From assembly GCA_027422505.1 (NCBI GenBank), contig JAPQWV010000018.1, positions 15,022,001 through 15,086,000 of the forward strand: a DNA stretch of 64,000 bases, in the 5' to 3' direction. The position numbers were made by a program, and so were the translations under genes. Numbering within the stretch: position 1 is the first letter of the stretch; the number at the start of each line of letters is the position of its first letter. Origin of the DNA: Craterostigma plantagineum. Its lineage: Eukaryota; Streptophyta; Magnoliopsida; Lamiales; Linderniaceae. Of the stretch, positions 40,237-51,211 are shown one piece after another. Under the pieces are notes generated by a model. That model saw nothing but the letters and a program-made list of their open reading frames with translations. It did no database searches and was not told where the DNA came from.

Positions 40237-42285
40237 TTAGCAGCGTGGAAAATCTGGAGGAGGAGGGTACATCGTTTCATTAGGCCGTTGTCCATTTTTA
40301 GTGATGAAGACCATCGCCATTCCCCAGCTTAAATGCCTTTCGAAATGGCAATGCATGAACCAAACACCTATCGTGCGAATTTCGGCGTCGAATTTTCAAT
40401 TTTCGAATAGTCAAAACAAACACTAACAATCGTAAATAAAAAGATTTTCCGACTCTTATAGTTACCTGGATTATTCGCTGTGAACCTTATGGCCGTCCAA
40501 CCACTCCTCGGCACTGCGATCGTATTCGCCAAAGGAGGATCGACGAGATTATACCTCAAAGGATCATTATTCTTATCGAAATTTCCAAATCCCGACCCAA
40601 CCACGTAAAAGCTGTGCCCGTGAAGATGCATGGGATGGTCGATTCCCGCCACCACGTTCGTCCCTTGAAAAACGAGCTCCACCACGTCCCCATACTCAAG
40701 AACCCTAACCTTGGTCCCGTTCATCGGGTCCCACAAATCCCTCGGAACCATGTCCGCTGTGTAGTTGAACCTTGTTAAAAATAGAAAAACCCTAATAAAT
40801 CACATGTCTACCACATCGAATAATTGAGAAGAGATAGGGTAGATTATAAGCTGATGGACTACTCCACCTATCGTCAATTGGTTATAGGATGGAGCATCAT
40901 CAACTTATGTAGGCCACCTCTTCTCTTAAGTTGGCCGATATTCAAAATTTAACAAACCTAAAAGGCGGCCTTCTCGGGAAGTTATTCCCATAAACGTTCC
41001 TTATCCTATCGTAGTAAGCCTGGAGGATGGAAACCCTAGGTTTTCGGAAAGTCACGTTGTTCACGCTCGCTAGTAGCCTCTCACCGAACGGGCCCGCGCA
41101 CGTGTCGTTAGGGCAAGGGCGTAGGTTGACGGAGACAGTGAAGAACAACTTTTTGTCGACTTTCAGGGGCACGCTGACTGTGTGGTTCTTGTAAGCCAGG
41201 CTCCTCAGTCGACTGGTGAAGTTCACCGACGCCGACGTGTCGTTGAAATTTGGTAGCGAGGGCACCGCCGGACGCCGTGGGGCGGCGGAGCGGTATTGGA
41301 GGACGGCGGTGGTGGTGGTGTTGTCGAAAGTTCCGGCGGAGTTGTAAACCCTAGCGGCCATGTAGTAGCGACTGGGCGGTTGGTCGGCTTCTAGAAGGAA
41401 ATCTAGGGTTTGTCCCGGGGATATGACTATGAGGTCGGCCTTGAAGGGCTTTGTGTAGGCCCCGTCCGACCCCACGATGGTTACGGTGTGGTTTGCAAAT
41501 CGGACGAACATTATGTTGTTCATCACTGCGTTGACCATTCGGATTAGGTACCTCTTTCCGTAGTCCACCGTCAACTTGTACGTATCTGCATGTAAGAAAT
41601 TCTTTGAGAATCGTTGACCTTAATTGTTGGAAGAAGTAATGTAAAAGTAAAATAAATACAATAAATTCTTTGAGAATCGTTGACCTTAATTGCTGCCCGC
41701 GGGTTGGCGGGCAGGCCCGCAAATATCATAAAATATATTTTTTTATTAAAAATTAATATATAAATGAATTATATAGGTTTTTTTTTATATTTTTTGAGAT
41801 CTAATTTTTAATTTAATCAAGTTTAATAGCATAAGTATATTTTTAGTAAAGATTTAAATTTGATGAGAGTAATTCAACTTAAATATTTATTTTCTTTTTT
41901 ATTTAATTTTTTTGGCGGGCCGGGCCTTCATTTCCCTGGCCCGCCAGGTGATGAGCTTAGCCCCCCCCCCCCCCCCCCCCCCCCCCTCCCGGCTGGCTAT
42001 GGGCCGGCCCGCCCCGCCGGCCCGTTTTGCATGACAGCTCTAATATTCAAATCTTTAAATTTTCTAGCAAAAAAAAAGTAGTCAATTAGCATGGTTCATA
42101 ATGCATACATCCTAGTGAGTACACATTAAATCAAAGTTACACATCTAAGGATGGATAAGAAGAAAATAGCCTATACGTGACATGACGCATTGAAAGTAAT
42201 ATAAATTTAAAATAAGGTACCTGTCCCTTTACCCTCTTGATTTTTTTAGGTGAAATGACTATTCAACAACAACAACAACAATAAT

Positions 42286-42328
<43 letters not shown>

Positions 42329-43296
42329 GAAAAGATTGTACGTAGTAAAAGAAAACCTTGTCGTACCTTTTTCTACGTGATCGATACAAGTCTCCAGGTT
42401 GACCATTGATGACAAAAGCATCAGAAACATTAGGGTCGCCTCCGTTACGGAGGAACTCAGTCAATACTTGTTGTATATCAGCCTTCCACCATTCACCTAA
42501 CATAAATATATGTGAAATATTACTTATACGTATTTTACTTCAATGATATGATATGCATGGCCTTGACTATGACTACGTATGTTATATTTATACACGTTAT
42601 ACCTAATATGATTGGGACTTCTTCGTGTGGCTTAGGAAAGGGATAGTCGTTCTTTATCCTCGGCTTAACCACCAAAGCGCCATGCACGGTGGCCCTCGAC
42701 CAATCGCTGTGTGCGTGCCACCAAAGCGTACCAATTTCGTTGGAAAGAACGATCTTTTGGTTGAACATCTGCCCGGGCCGGATCGGGCACTGGGTTATGT
42801 ATTCGGGCCCGTCTGACCATGGATATCTTGGCTGTTTCACTCCATGCCTATTAATCATTACAAGAAAACCCTAGTTATAACCGACTAATTTGAAGGGAAA
42901 GAAGAAGTACTTAAGTTGTTTTAATATATACCAATGAATGGTTATGTTTTCGCTTGCTTCGTTGATGACGTCGATGACGATTGTGTCTCCCTCGGTGACG
43001 TAAACAGTTGGCCCGGGAAACTGACCGTTGACTGTTAGGATTGTCTTGTTGCTGCAGAGCCTTGTGTATGGAGTTTCAGAAACCTGAAAAAAACAAAAAA
43101 TAACATGTCGTCGAAGGTTTTATTTATGAAGCTAATTAACTATGTGTAATCAGTGTTGTTAAGTAGATGTGTAATTGGTACTTACCACGAATTTATGGTA
43201 ATGGGTCATGGCATGGATAGGAGCTATCAAACTAGTAGCTATGATGGAAAACAAGCAGAGTGTGATTATAGTTGTGCTCTCTTTGTGGGTCGCCAT
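40237..43296 (-). CDS. Laccase (multicopper oxidase, LAC14/15-like), with a frame problem at exon 4/5
   Basis: Seven exons on the minus strand: 43186-43296, 42932-43083, 42603-42847, 42367-42496, 40958-41585, 40466-40770 and 40237-40367, about 566 residues. A hydrophobic signal peptide (about residues 9-29) indicates secretion to the cell wall, where laccases oxidise phenolics (lignin monomers, flavonoids). All four copper motifs are present: HWHG (across exons 2/3), [18 protein letters not shown] and [16 protein letters not shown] instead of the commoner HISW suggests the LAC14/15 group. Every junction phases correctly except 4/5: the expected donor after AAAAAG (42367) puts exon 5 out of frame by one base. 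Either the A5 run holds an extra base, or a weaker donor (C|GTAGAA) eight bases earlier is used, which keeps the frame and drops a few residues. So it is functional or a young pseudogene. Confidence 0.85.
41597..41692. repeat. 30-bp perfect direct repeat in laccase intron 4
   Basis: AAATTCTTTGAGAATCGTTG plus ACCTTAATTG is found at 41597-41626 and again at 41663-41692, beginning 12 bases from the exon 5 acceptor. The second copy abuts the GC-rich MITE, so the repeat may be the product of its insertion or of slippage. Confidence 0.85.
41690..42048. mobile_element. GC-ended MITE with a 26-base C run, in laccase intron 4
   Basis: The right end GGCCGGCCCGCCCCGCCGGC, then CCGTTTTGCATGACAGCTCT, is the inverse of the AGAGCAGTCAAACGGGCCGG terminus at 10793. 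The left end (GCCCGCGGGTTGGCGGGCAGG) is truncated. An uninterrupted run of 26 C lies at 41961-41986 between GC-rich blocks. Confidence 0.6.
42262..42325. repeat. AAC/AAT trinucleotide microsatellite
   Basis: Five AAC units followed by about sixteen AAT/TAA units in laccase intron 4. It follows directly a TRIM-end-like motif (AGGTGAAATGACTATTCAAC at 42248). Confidence 0.9.
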
Positions 43297-44050
43297 TTCA
43301 CCTGCTTTTTGGAGCTAAGGAAATTGATTTCTATGCATGGATATATATATATGGATTATTATATCTATGGTCTACTTCTTTAAAATGCGATTTATTTACA
43401 AACACAGGTCACAATCAGAAAAGCGTGTCGATTCGGTCGCATTTGATCGAGTAAAAGATGATTTTTAATTTCCAATTGTGTGTGTAGGTATGTATATATA
43501 TTTAATTTTGTTATTTCATGTACACGCATCATCCAGAAAGATTAGGATATATATTTCGTAGTGGTAAGCTAATTAATTGACAAATAATGTGAGACTTGAA
43601 AGTTTGGTTTTTGACTTTACGAGCATCATCACAACTGGGGATGATTTGGTCACGTTTATTTATTTATTTATTTGTTTTCCGACTGGGGTAGGGATGGATG
43701 AGCAGAGATAAGATAGCTAATCCATATAAACTATTGCAGAAGCTTGGAAACCCGTCGTTTTTCTAGAATGGTTATGCATCCACACACGTTGACCACTTAT
43801 CATCATTATTTAGATTTAAACACTATATAAATTGCAGAAGGATAATCATTTCACAATCGTTTCAAGATGGTTGCTTGCTTGCACGTTTGGAGTTCTGCCG
43901 TCTTATTTTTCTTTTTTCCTTTCACGTGAAGCTTATTCAATTTTATTATGGGGCCGGTTGATGATAGTTCGTTCAACGATTGCTATAGTTGCTGCAGTAT
44001 TGATCGCGTGCGTGTATATTTAAATAAAGGTTCGTGCGAGTACGTCAAGT
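43297..44050. other. Laccase upstream region
   Basis: The laccase promoter should lie here because the gene reads leftward. A TATATATATAT stretch occurs about 45 bases upstream of the ATG. No transposon end or other gene is recognised. Confidence 0.4.
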
Positions 44051-44079
44051 AATAATTAAAACGAATATATTATAACTAG

Positions 44080-45600
44080 AATCACGCGCGATAGGCAGTG
44101 GACCTATCGTTTGTAATATAGATATAGTGAATATCCGAGTATCGAACACGAGGAATAAATTGAGTACTACTATTGACCTATCGTCTCGATATTTAGCCTA
44201 AATAAAATGGTGAGATTTGTTTATACTACAACTAATTTAATAGAGCAACCTAATGGAATAAGAGAATAAAGAAGCAAAGCTAAGGTAATACGAGTGACTT
44301 AAGATAACAAATATGTGTTCGGGATTCGAATCCCGTTAGGTGCTGTCGGCTAAAGCTATGGAATGTCGTTCCTACGTGAAAATCGACTAAATCGCAGTAA
44401 CTTTCTACCCACTCACGGATTTGCTGTCGCCCTAAACGTTCGTGGGAATCTAAAATCGTTAATTGCCAAATGGCGAGGATCGAGTATTTGCTGTCGCCCT
44501 ATACTCGAATCCTAACATCTATGAACGGCCTAATCGTTATTTAGCTGTCGCCCTAAACGATATACCATACATGCATATCAACACATAGACATATTGATAC
44601 GAAGAAACAATATCATAGAACGATAAATAGTCGAATACACGTGTTCACGATTATCCTACGTTTTAACTACGACATAACCCAACGTTCATCTACTCCCAAA
44701 TACACAAGAGGATTAGCTAGTCATATTGGACGTCACAACAACGAGATTTAAAGAAAACAAGGTAAGAGAACTCATTAAATCTTTCCTGAGAAGTGAGTAT
44801 GGCGTTTCTGAGGTGGAGCTCTCGTTCCTCGATCGACTAGGCGTAACTACGTTGTTGGATCGTCTCTACGTATCTCTGAATGACAGAGCGGCTTCTAGGA
44901 TTCTTCTTCCTCTTCTTTTCTCTTAGGTTTCGTCCCTCTGAAGTTCTCCTTGAGTTCTGAGTAGAGCCTGCCTTTTATGCTTCGAAAATGGCAAACCCTG
45001 TATTTTGGCACGTTCACGGCCTCTTAACGGGCCTTCACGGCCGTGAAGGCGGCTTAAAACCCTATTTCTTGACTTTCTGGCATGAGTCACGGCCTCGTGC
45101 AACACGCTTCACGGCCGTGACGTCGGCTTAAACCCTAACATTTGACTCTCTGGTGTCAGTCACGGCCACTTGCATCAGAAGTCACGGCCGTGAACTGTAA
45201 TATCCAACTCTCTGCCCGTATTCACGGTTACGCGCTTGAGTCTTCACGGCCGTGACAGGGGACATTGAACTTACTGCCTTGATTCACGGCTACTCGCACA
45301 AAGGCTCACGGCCGTGACACAGGAAGGGTCCCTTCGTCTTAGCTCACTGCCACCATTCACGGCCACTGGCGAGGTGATTCACGGCCGTGACTTGTGACTG
45401 GCAGCTTCATACTTCGCCGTTTTTGTGTCGTTTTCGCCTCGTTTTCGTTCCTTTTCGCTCGATAATCATTCCAAGGTTCTACAATATGTAAATGGATGTA
45501 AATAAATCCAATAAATGCATGGAATGACCAATAATGTCTTATTATAACCCAAATAAATACAACAATAAACGTATTAAAATACGTTTATCAAGTATTGATA
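44080..45600. repeat. Unclassified repeat block with GTCGCCC and TCACGGCCGTGA motifs
   Basis: Starting near CGCGCGATAGGCAGTGGACC and ending near a 24-base inverted repeat (ATAAACGTATT/AATACGTTTAT, 45565-45588), this stretch contains three copies of GCTGTCGCCCTA (44412, 44488, 44543). A perfect palindrome CGGGATTCGAATCCCG is at 44321, and the palindrome array has its own entry. The composition looks like a retrotransposon LTR or flank, but I find no paired LTR, primer site or coding domain. Confidence 0.35.
45031..45390. repeat. Array of six TCACGGCCGTGA palindromes
   Basis: The 12-base palindrome begins at 45035, 45109, 45182, 45244, 45306 and 45379, giving spacings of 74, 73, 62, 62 and 73. 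The first extends to a perfect 20-base palindrome (GCCTTCACGGCCGTGAAGGC, 45031-45050). Half-sites (CACGGCC, TTCACGG) lie between most of them, and the linkers share words such as GGCTTAAA and ACTCTCTG. It is therefore a tandem repeat of a palindrome-bearing unit. Confidence 0.9.
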
Positions 45601-47587
45601 AAATGGGTTTCTATTTATTTCCTTTTAGTTCAATGTCGTCGCGTCAAATTTTGTAACTATATGATTTATGTGTTTCTTGTTATTACATTACAATAATACC
45701 TATAGTGACCGTTGGATATTAATCTCCAAGATTATGTAATTTCTACGAGGGTTGTTAAATAAGTGACATAACTATGGGTGGTAAACAGGTCGGGTTGGGT
45801 CACATTCGGATTCAACTCTGATGGCATGTTTACTTAAAAGAGTTGAAATATCGAGCACCAACCCAACCTGCTTTAACCCAAAAGCCCATTAATCCGCCAA
45901 CTCGTTTAAAATAAAAAAAATAACTAAATAATCAGAATTATAAACCAAATTAAATAAAACAATAAAGAAACAAAGCAGTTGTTTTTTTCTAAAAATCAAC
46001 AACAAATAAAATTTCAAATAAGACAAGTCATATAATTAATAAAAACAGCTTATTTTTTACCATATCTTGGCCAGTTCAAACTCCTTGGAAGCTTCTTCCT
46101 ACCCTAAAATAAAACTGGGTGCCTAAGTGGTTCCAATTTTCAATAATATTAGGTGCGATTTACACACACTGAGTAGGTGCGATTTACACACACTGATTAA
46201 CTGTTCCATTGTTCGGCTACTTCCTCTTACGGCGGAGACGCCGTGCTATGGCGAAGAAGAAGAGGCCGGCGCCGCCGCGAATGGCTGTTTCATCCCCCCT
46301 AATGAGGTGGTGAAAACGCCTACTGGAGAGACTGAAGGCCCAAAACCTAGCACCCCCTCCTTAGCACAAAATGGAATCAAGAAAGCAATATGGACACTGC
46401 AACAATAATAAGCACTTATCGACACGAATTTCCTTAGCACTACTAATCGAGATCCACACCTCACAGGGATTCACTCAAATCACTCAGTGTATAGGCTAAA
46501 AAATCGGTGAATCGCTCAATTCATGCAATAATCTAGTCTAAACCATATGCTTGCAAATCAATCGCATGTCTACTACTTAAAGCAGTTAGCATGAATCAGA
46601 AGGTCTTTTTCGGGTTAAATGGGTTCAGATAGTAATGAGGTGGTAATGGAATCACATATGAGTAGCAGTCGTGTCGGTCTTCATGTCATTGTCTAAAGCA
46701 CGCCAACAATTAGCCTTTCTGATTACGCCGTCTTCATATTCTTATTTTTGCTGCGTTCCACTATGCCTTTCTTCTTCCAAGTCTATAAATGAGGGGATGA
46801 TGTGGAAAACACGAGACCAGAAGATTATCAAAGGAAAAGGTTCTTTTTCTTTCTTTTCGCAACAGCTTATTGTCCTCATGCTTCACTTCTCCATTCTTCT
46901 TTTTTTTTCTTTTATTCTTCAACAAACTGTTCACTTCCGGCGGGCCATCATCTCTGCGCTTTTCGACTTTGACATTTGACTTTCACTTCCGCTTAACTCG
47001 GGTTCAAATGATCTCTGGAGGCTTATTTAGGTCAGAGGGTTAAGAGTCTCAACTCAACAATCAAGAATCCCAAGTACATTCTCAAGTAGAAGCTATTCTC
47101 AAAAGCCAGCTTCCTTCCATCATTCAAAGTATAAGCGTGCCCGGTCGTATTCAACCATTAACCAAATGATGTAAGTTTGCTGCTTGTTGTGTTTGTAGCC
47201 TAACATTTCTTTTATATGCTTTCAAAAAAATTAAATTTGTTAGTTAAACTCTTTAATCATCCATGTCATTGTTAGTGCTAATTGAGTAATTTTCTTCCCA
47301 GGTGTTGCAGCTTGTGGCTTGGAAATGAATTTAGGTAAGAGTAGGCATTTATGTTTTGTGTTCTATTGTCTTCTTAATTCTCCGACAAATGTTCCAGAGC
47401 CACAGCTGTAATAGCAAGGTTTTCAAGCAAGCTGGAATAGATGTAGCCCTGGTCTTCTTTTTGTTGCTTGTGGTTTTGTGTCTAACGTAGTTTTATTTGT
47501 GAACACTTATGCGTTTGTTCTACTGGTTACTGACTCCATATTAGTGAGTTTTCTTTCTTTCTTTTCTTTTTCTATTTAGTCCATTGT

Positions 47588-47636
<49 letters not shown>

Positions 47637-48190
47637 TTGAATTTGGTGATAAACGACCAGTTAATGTTATCATCACTATATTGAATTTACGAGTTATCAC
47701 TATAAACGAAAATTATAGCTAGAAATCAATTTTCACAAATTACCCATAATTTATTAGTTAATTTAATTATAATAATGATTAATTTTTAAAATTTAAAATT
47801 TTAATTTTTGGTGACCACATAGTATCCGTCAGCCCAGATTAGTTATAGCGATAAGAATAATGCGTGACTAAAAGATTAGTTTACAGTGACAAATTTCATT
47901 TGAGGCTAAAAGGTCAGTTTATAGTGGCGTGAACGGTATGTCACTAAAGCATCACTTAATAGTGGCGGGAACTTCACGTGGCTAAAACACGCGCCTTTTG
48001 TGATGATATATTGTATCACTAAAGCATCGATTTATAGCGATGAGTATGCTAGTCGTCACTAAATTATTTAGTGACAATGTCTATAGTCACGACACAGTGA
48101 CAACATGTAAAGTCATTACGAGGTTATTAGTGACAATTTTACTACATATAGTGACGAAATAAGTTGCGACTAAAAGTTATTATTTTTGTA
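45601..48190. other. Intergenic, repeat fragments
   Basis: A GGTCGGGTTGGGTCACATTC / CCAACCCAACCTGC pair near 45800-45880 looks like half of a hAT-type MITE. A reading frame opening MAKKKRPAPPRMAVSS (46246) recalls LINE ORF1 starts but soon frameshifts. An AT microsatellite covers 47589-47632. From about 47640 to 48193 the sequence has GTGAC/GTCAC-rich subterminal-type repeats ending TTTTTGTAGT, like a worn CACTACAAAAA terminus of another CACTA family. No host gene is supported. Confidence 0.4.
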
Positions 48191-48204
48191 GTATTCGTAC
48201 GTAT

Positions 48205-48427
48205 CATCTTCGAGCTTCGATTTTAGCGAATGGTTTCTCGATTAAATTTCTTTTTGTTGTGCGATTTCACGGCTTACGCTTGGGTTATCTTCGAGTTGAA
48301 CTTGATTTCGACGTTGATTGTGCGAAAATGGGTCTCGGTCTCGTACGAGTATTTGCGAATAATTGCGCGATTTCGTAGCGTAGTAAGCCTTGGGTATCAT
48401 CGATTTGAAGGTTGATATGCCACCCAT
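48205..48427. repeat. CACTA leader-like fragment
   Basis: GTGCGATTTCACGGCTTACG is shared with 53055, and similar TGCGATTTT...GTGTTATATTTGAGG text occurs at 19310 and, inverted, at 24.1-24.6 kb inside the CACTA elements. It appears to be a fragment of the same leader. Confidence 0.45.
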
Positions 48428-48659
48428 TAGAATTCGTTGTACATATAACGTCGCCCTCTTAAATTACAAGACTAAATACTACACTTCTTACTTCGATTTA
48501 TTAAAGATGGTCTTGCCATCTCGCAAACATGTGGTTTGATAATAATTTCTTAGAGACGAAAATTTGAAAGCTTAACCAGGTCGAAATATGGCTTTGTAAT
48601 CACAGTGCTACTGCACCTGCTTTCTTTGTTATTTGATCTCTGATTAGATTTACATAGAT

Positions 48660-48882
48660 GCTTCTAACACTGAGAAATACTACAATTGACCATCACACAA
48701 TATGATTGGTCTTATTTTGACCTTTGGTCTTCTTGACAAAATACGAACAACTTAGTGGTGTTTACATGAGATGCTTTTGCCCAAGAAAATACATAGCACA
48801 AGCCATATATGGGATCTTAGGATCGACCGACTAACTAATCGGTGATCGAAGTTCTTACAACTTCTCCGGCGGAAACTTATGT
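48660..48882 (-). pseudogene. Truncated duplicate of the inhibitor gene 3' end
   Basis: On the minus strand the text SAGEVVRTSITD plus stop (48840-48882) parallels SAGKVVRTPTIG at the end of the intact inhibitor gene. The 3' UTRs also align (ATTGGTCTTATT then TTTGGTCTTCTTG). The copy stops at CTCCGGCGGA (48882), in mid-domain, and then unrelated sequence begins. It lies about 300 bp downstream of the intact gene in the same orientation. Confidence 0.7.
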
Positions 48883-49183
48883 TTTAAGCCAGCGGCATTA
48901 ATTATTTTTTCAGTCCTGTAATTCACGGGGCGTCGTTATATTGGACAGAAAACCTAGGGGACGCACACTGATATCAGGATGATTAAATTACATCTGTAGA
49001 TACATTTATTACAACTGACTCCCACATATTACGATTGGTCTTATTCGACTTTATTTGGTCTTCTTGGCTATATAAATACCAAGGTCCAAGGACTTGTTTT
49101 GATGTTCAAAATTACAACTTCCCAACATCATAGTACATACATACATAAGATGCGAAACCGTTGATCTTAGGATCGATGAGCAA

Positions 49184-50206
49184 CTAACCGATCGTCGGAG
49201 TTCTGACAACTTTTCCGGCGGAATCGACGATGATGCGAACCCTATTAGCACGATAGTCCATACTTGCGGGGGAGCCTTCGGGGATTACTTGAATATAAGG
49301 GACAAAATAAGGCTTCAAATCTTCCTTTATCTTTTTTTTTTCTGCTTCTTCTGTTGTTTCACCAACCAACTCCGGCCAACTAGTCTTATATTCTGCATTG
49401 ATCAATAGTCACTCAATCAGTCATCAACATATATATATATGAAAGGGTATTAGAAATTGAGGATTTCAGTCTGTTAGAAATGGAGGGGTCCTTCCTAAAA
49501 CCAATTGGTGATAGGAGGAGAAAAACTCTTATATACATAGTGGCTTGAAGAGCTTGAATTATTAGATGTGGAGCCAGTGACAGACCGAGACCAAGAGAAT
49601 TGGGGGTCAAAAGGAAAACTAAATATTTGGGGTGGTCAAAGTGTAAATAAAAAGACTAGAAAAAATAAAATCATAAATGGACTTCGAAGCATTCGAACCC
49701 TGATCATTGGTTCAATATGCCGTTAACTACACTGCTTTTGCCATTGGACTAAGCATAATTATTTGATTTCAGTTCTTAATAACAACATATAGCCAATTCG
49801 GCTGGGGTCAATGGCCCCCCAAATCCCCAACGTAGGTCAGTTGTGGAGTAAAGCCCAACTTAGAATCTTATCATGTCCCATCACGTGGGCACAACTGACC
49901 TAACACGTGGAAATACAAATCGGGTGACGGCGAGCGAAAGATTGCTCTGATACCATATTAGAAATAGATGGGTCGTTCTTAAAACCAAGTGATAGAAAAA
50001 CTCTTATATATAGTGGCTTGAAGAGCTTGAATTATTCGATGTGGGACTAATCTCAACACAATTTAAAACCAATTTTTGGATGTGAAGATTATGAAAACTG
50101 AATTTATCATTTAAAATGATATTTACGTATTTGTATTATTACCTGGACGTGGTGGTGCGAAGGCGGGCATTGCTTCAGGTTGTGGCGCGGTGTCCTTATC
50201 AGCCAT
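49184..50206 (-). CDS. Potato type I serine protease inhibitor
   Basis: Two exons on the minus strand: 50143-50206 and 49184-49392, giving 90 residues, normal for the family. The inhibitor fold signature is complete: SWPELVG near the start of the domain, the extended reactive loop VIPEGSPASMDYRANRVR (57-74), then IIVD and the C-terminal VVRTPTIG. By alignment to barley CI-2 the scissile bond is Met66-Asp67, so a Met P1 favours chymotrypsin- or subtilisin-like targets (family knowledge, not shown here). There is no Cys and no signal peptide. The family acts in defence against insects and microbes and is often wound-inducible. The intron (49393-50142) carries a TRIM-like element, and a truncated copy of the 3' end lies downstream. 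Confidence 0.92.
49472..50058 (-). mobile_element. TRIM-like element in the inhibitor gene intron
   Basis: Direct terminal repeats of about 105 bp: 49472 to about 49577 (TGTTAGAAATGGAGGGGTCC...) and 49956-50058 (TATTAGAAATAGATGGGTCG...CTCAACA). They share ACTCTTATATA and TAGTGGCTTGAAGAGCTTGA. Read on the minus strand, the right repeat is followed directly by TGGTATCAGAGC (49944-49955), the initiator-Met primer site. The interior has no ORF. The interior stretch 49567-49848 (GGGGTCAAAAGG...GGCCCCCCAAATCCCCAACG) may be a further nested MITE. Confidence 0.75.
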
Positions 50207-50290
50207 TAGAGAGTTTGATTGATTGAATGAATGAATTGTTTAGCTAATCTTTTTCGTGTCTGTGTGAAAATATTCGACAAACACTATCGG

Positions 50291-50299
50291 TATTTATAG
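50291..50299 (-). promoter_or_regulatory. Putative TATA box of the inhibitor gene
   Basis: The minus strand reads CTATAAATA about 85 bases upstream of the ATG, within a short AT-poor leader. Good match and position; predicted only. Confidence 0.55.
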
Positions 50300-51211
50300 G
50301 GGAAATTAAAAAATACATTAGGATGGACTTGTGATAACACGTTTTAGTATTATTTTCTCTTTCGTTTTTCATATATTAAATGCTACTGTGTGGACCACGT
50401 ACGTACTATATGTTGTTTTTCACGTTTAACAATTTAAGGACCAATAATTCGAATTATCTCTTTGGTTAATGGTTTGTGCAAAATATTTAGGCATGTCGTG
50501 TATCGGATGAGATGAGACAGCTACAAGTTACAACGAACACCGCACACTAGGGCTCTATACAACGCACGAAAGGGTATGGAATGTTTTGTTCGATTGAATA
50601 TTCGATTTGGAAATTTAAGATTCGAATTCAGAATGTTTCGAATAGAATCCGAATAAAAGTAGTTTACGATTCGAATACCAATACAAATATCAAAGTATTC
50701 GATTCGATTATTTATCAAATGTTCCACAAAATTTAAATATACTATATTATAATTTTATATAAAATATACTATTATATATGTTTTAAATGTAGGATGTTAT
50801 AATTCAATATATATCATAAATATATTATTTTTATTAAAAATAGAAAATTGAAAATAAACATATTATAATTCAATATATTTTAAATATCATACTATTTATA
50901 TTTTTATCAGATAAAGATAAACAAAAATAAAATATTTTTGAAAATTCAAATATCGAACATTCGAGTGGAATGTTTTCAAATACAAATTCTAATCCAATGT
51001 GTTGTTAGTTTCGTTTGAAAAAAAAGAATGTGATGTAAGTTAATTGCAACTTATCTAGATGTATCTCACCAGTACAAATATAATACAGTTCACCACGTTA
51101 CTAAAAAACGACGTCTGCAACACACGCAGAGGCTTTTTTGTAATTATAAACTAACGATTGTTAGCTCGTAGTCATCGCATATATAAAGAGAGGCGCAGCC
51201 ATAAAAGTAAA
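50300..51211. other. Intergenic with a TTCGAAT-rich repeat
   Basis: Between about 50540 and 51010 the sequence resembles the element at 9585-10128 (ATTCGAT/TTCGAAT words around an AT-rich core), but its ends are too worn to delimit. No gene. Confidence 0.4.

Noticed and set aside
41351..41722. 123-codon minus-strand ORF over laccase exon 5
   Set aside because: It is the +1 frame of exon 5, useful only as evidence of what the shifted splice product would read; it is not a separate gene.
44315..44345. Possible tRNA gene at GGGATTCGAATCCCG
   Set aside because: Only a B-box-like palindrome is present; no cloverleaf arms or A box at the right distance.
45031..45390. CRISPR-like appearance of the evenly spaced palindromes
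   Set aside because: The genome is a plant nuclear one, spacers are not unique (they share words and half-sites), and there are no cas genes. It is a tandem repeat with a palindromic core.
46127..46408. ORF of 93 codons with a LINE ORF1-like start in another frame
   Set aside because: The recognisable start (MAKKKRPAPP) frameshifts after some 18 codons and no reverse transcriptase or endonuclease follows; too little to call a LINE.
49690..49760. tRNA-like text CATTCGAACCCTGATC with nearby Met/Pro-like words
   Set aside because: No cloverleaf. It fits the interior of a common plant repeat nested in the TRIM-like element.
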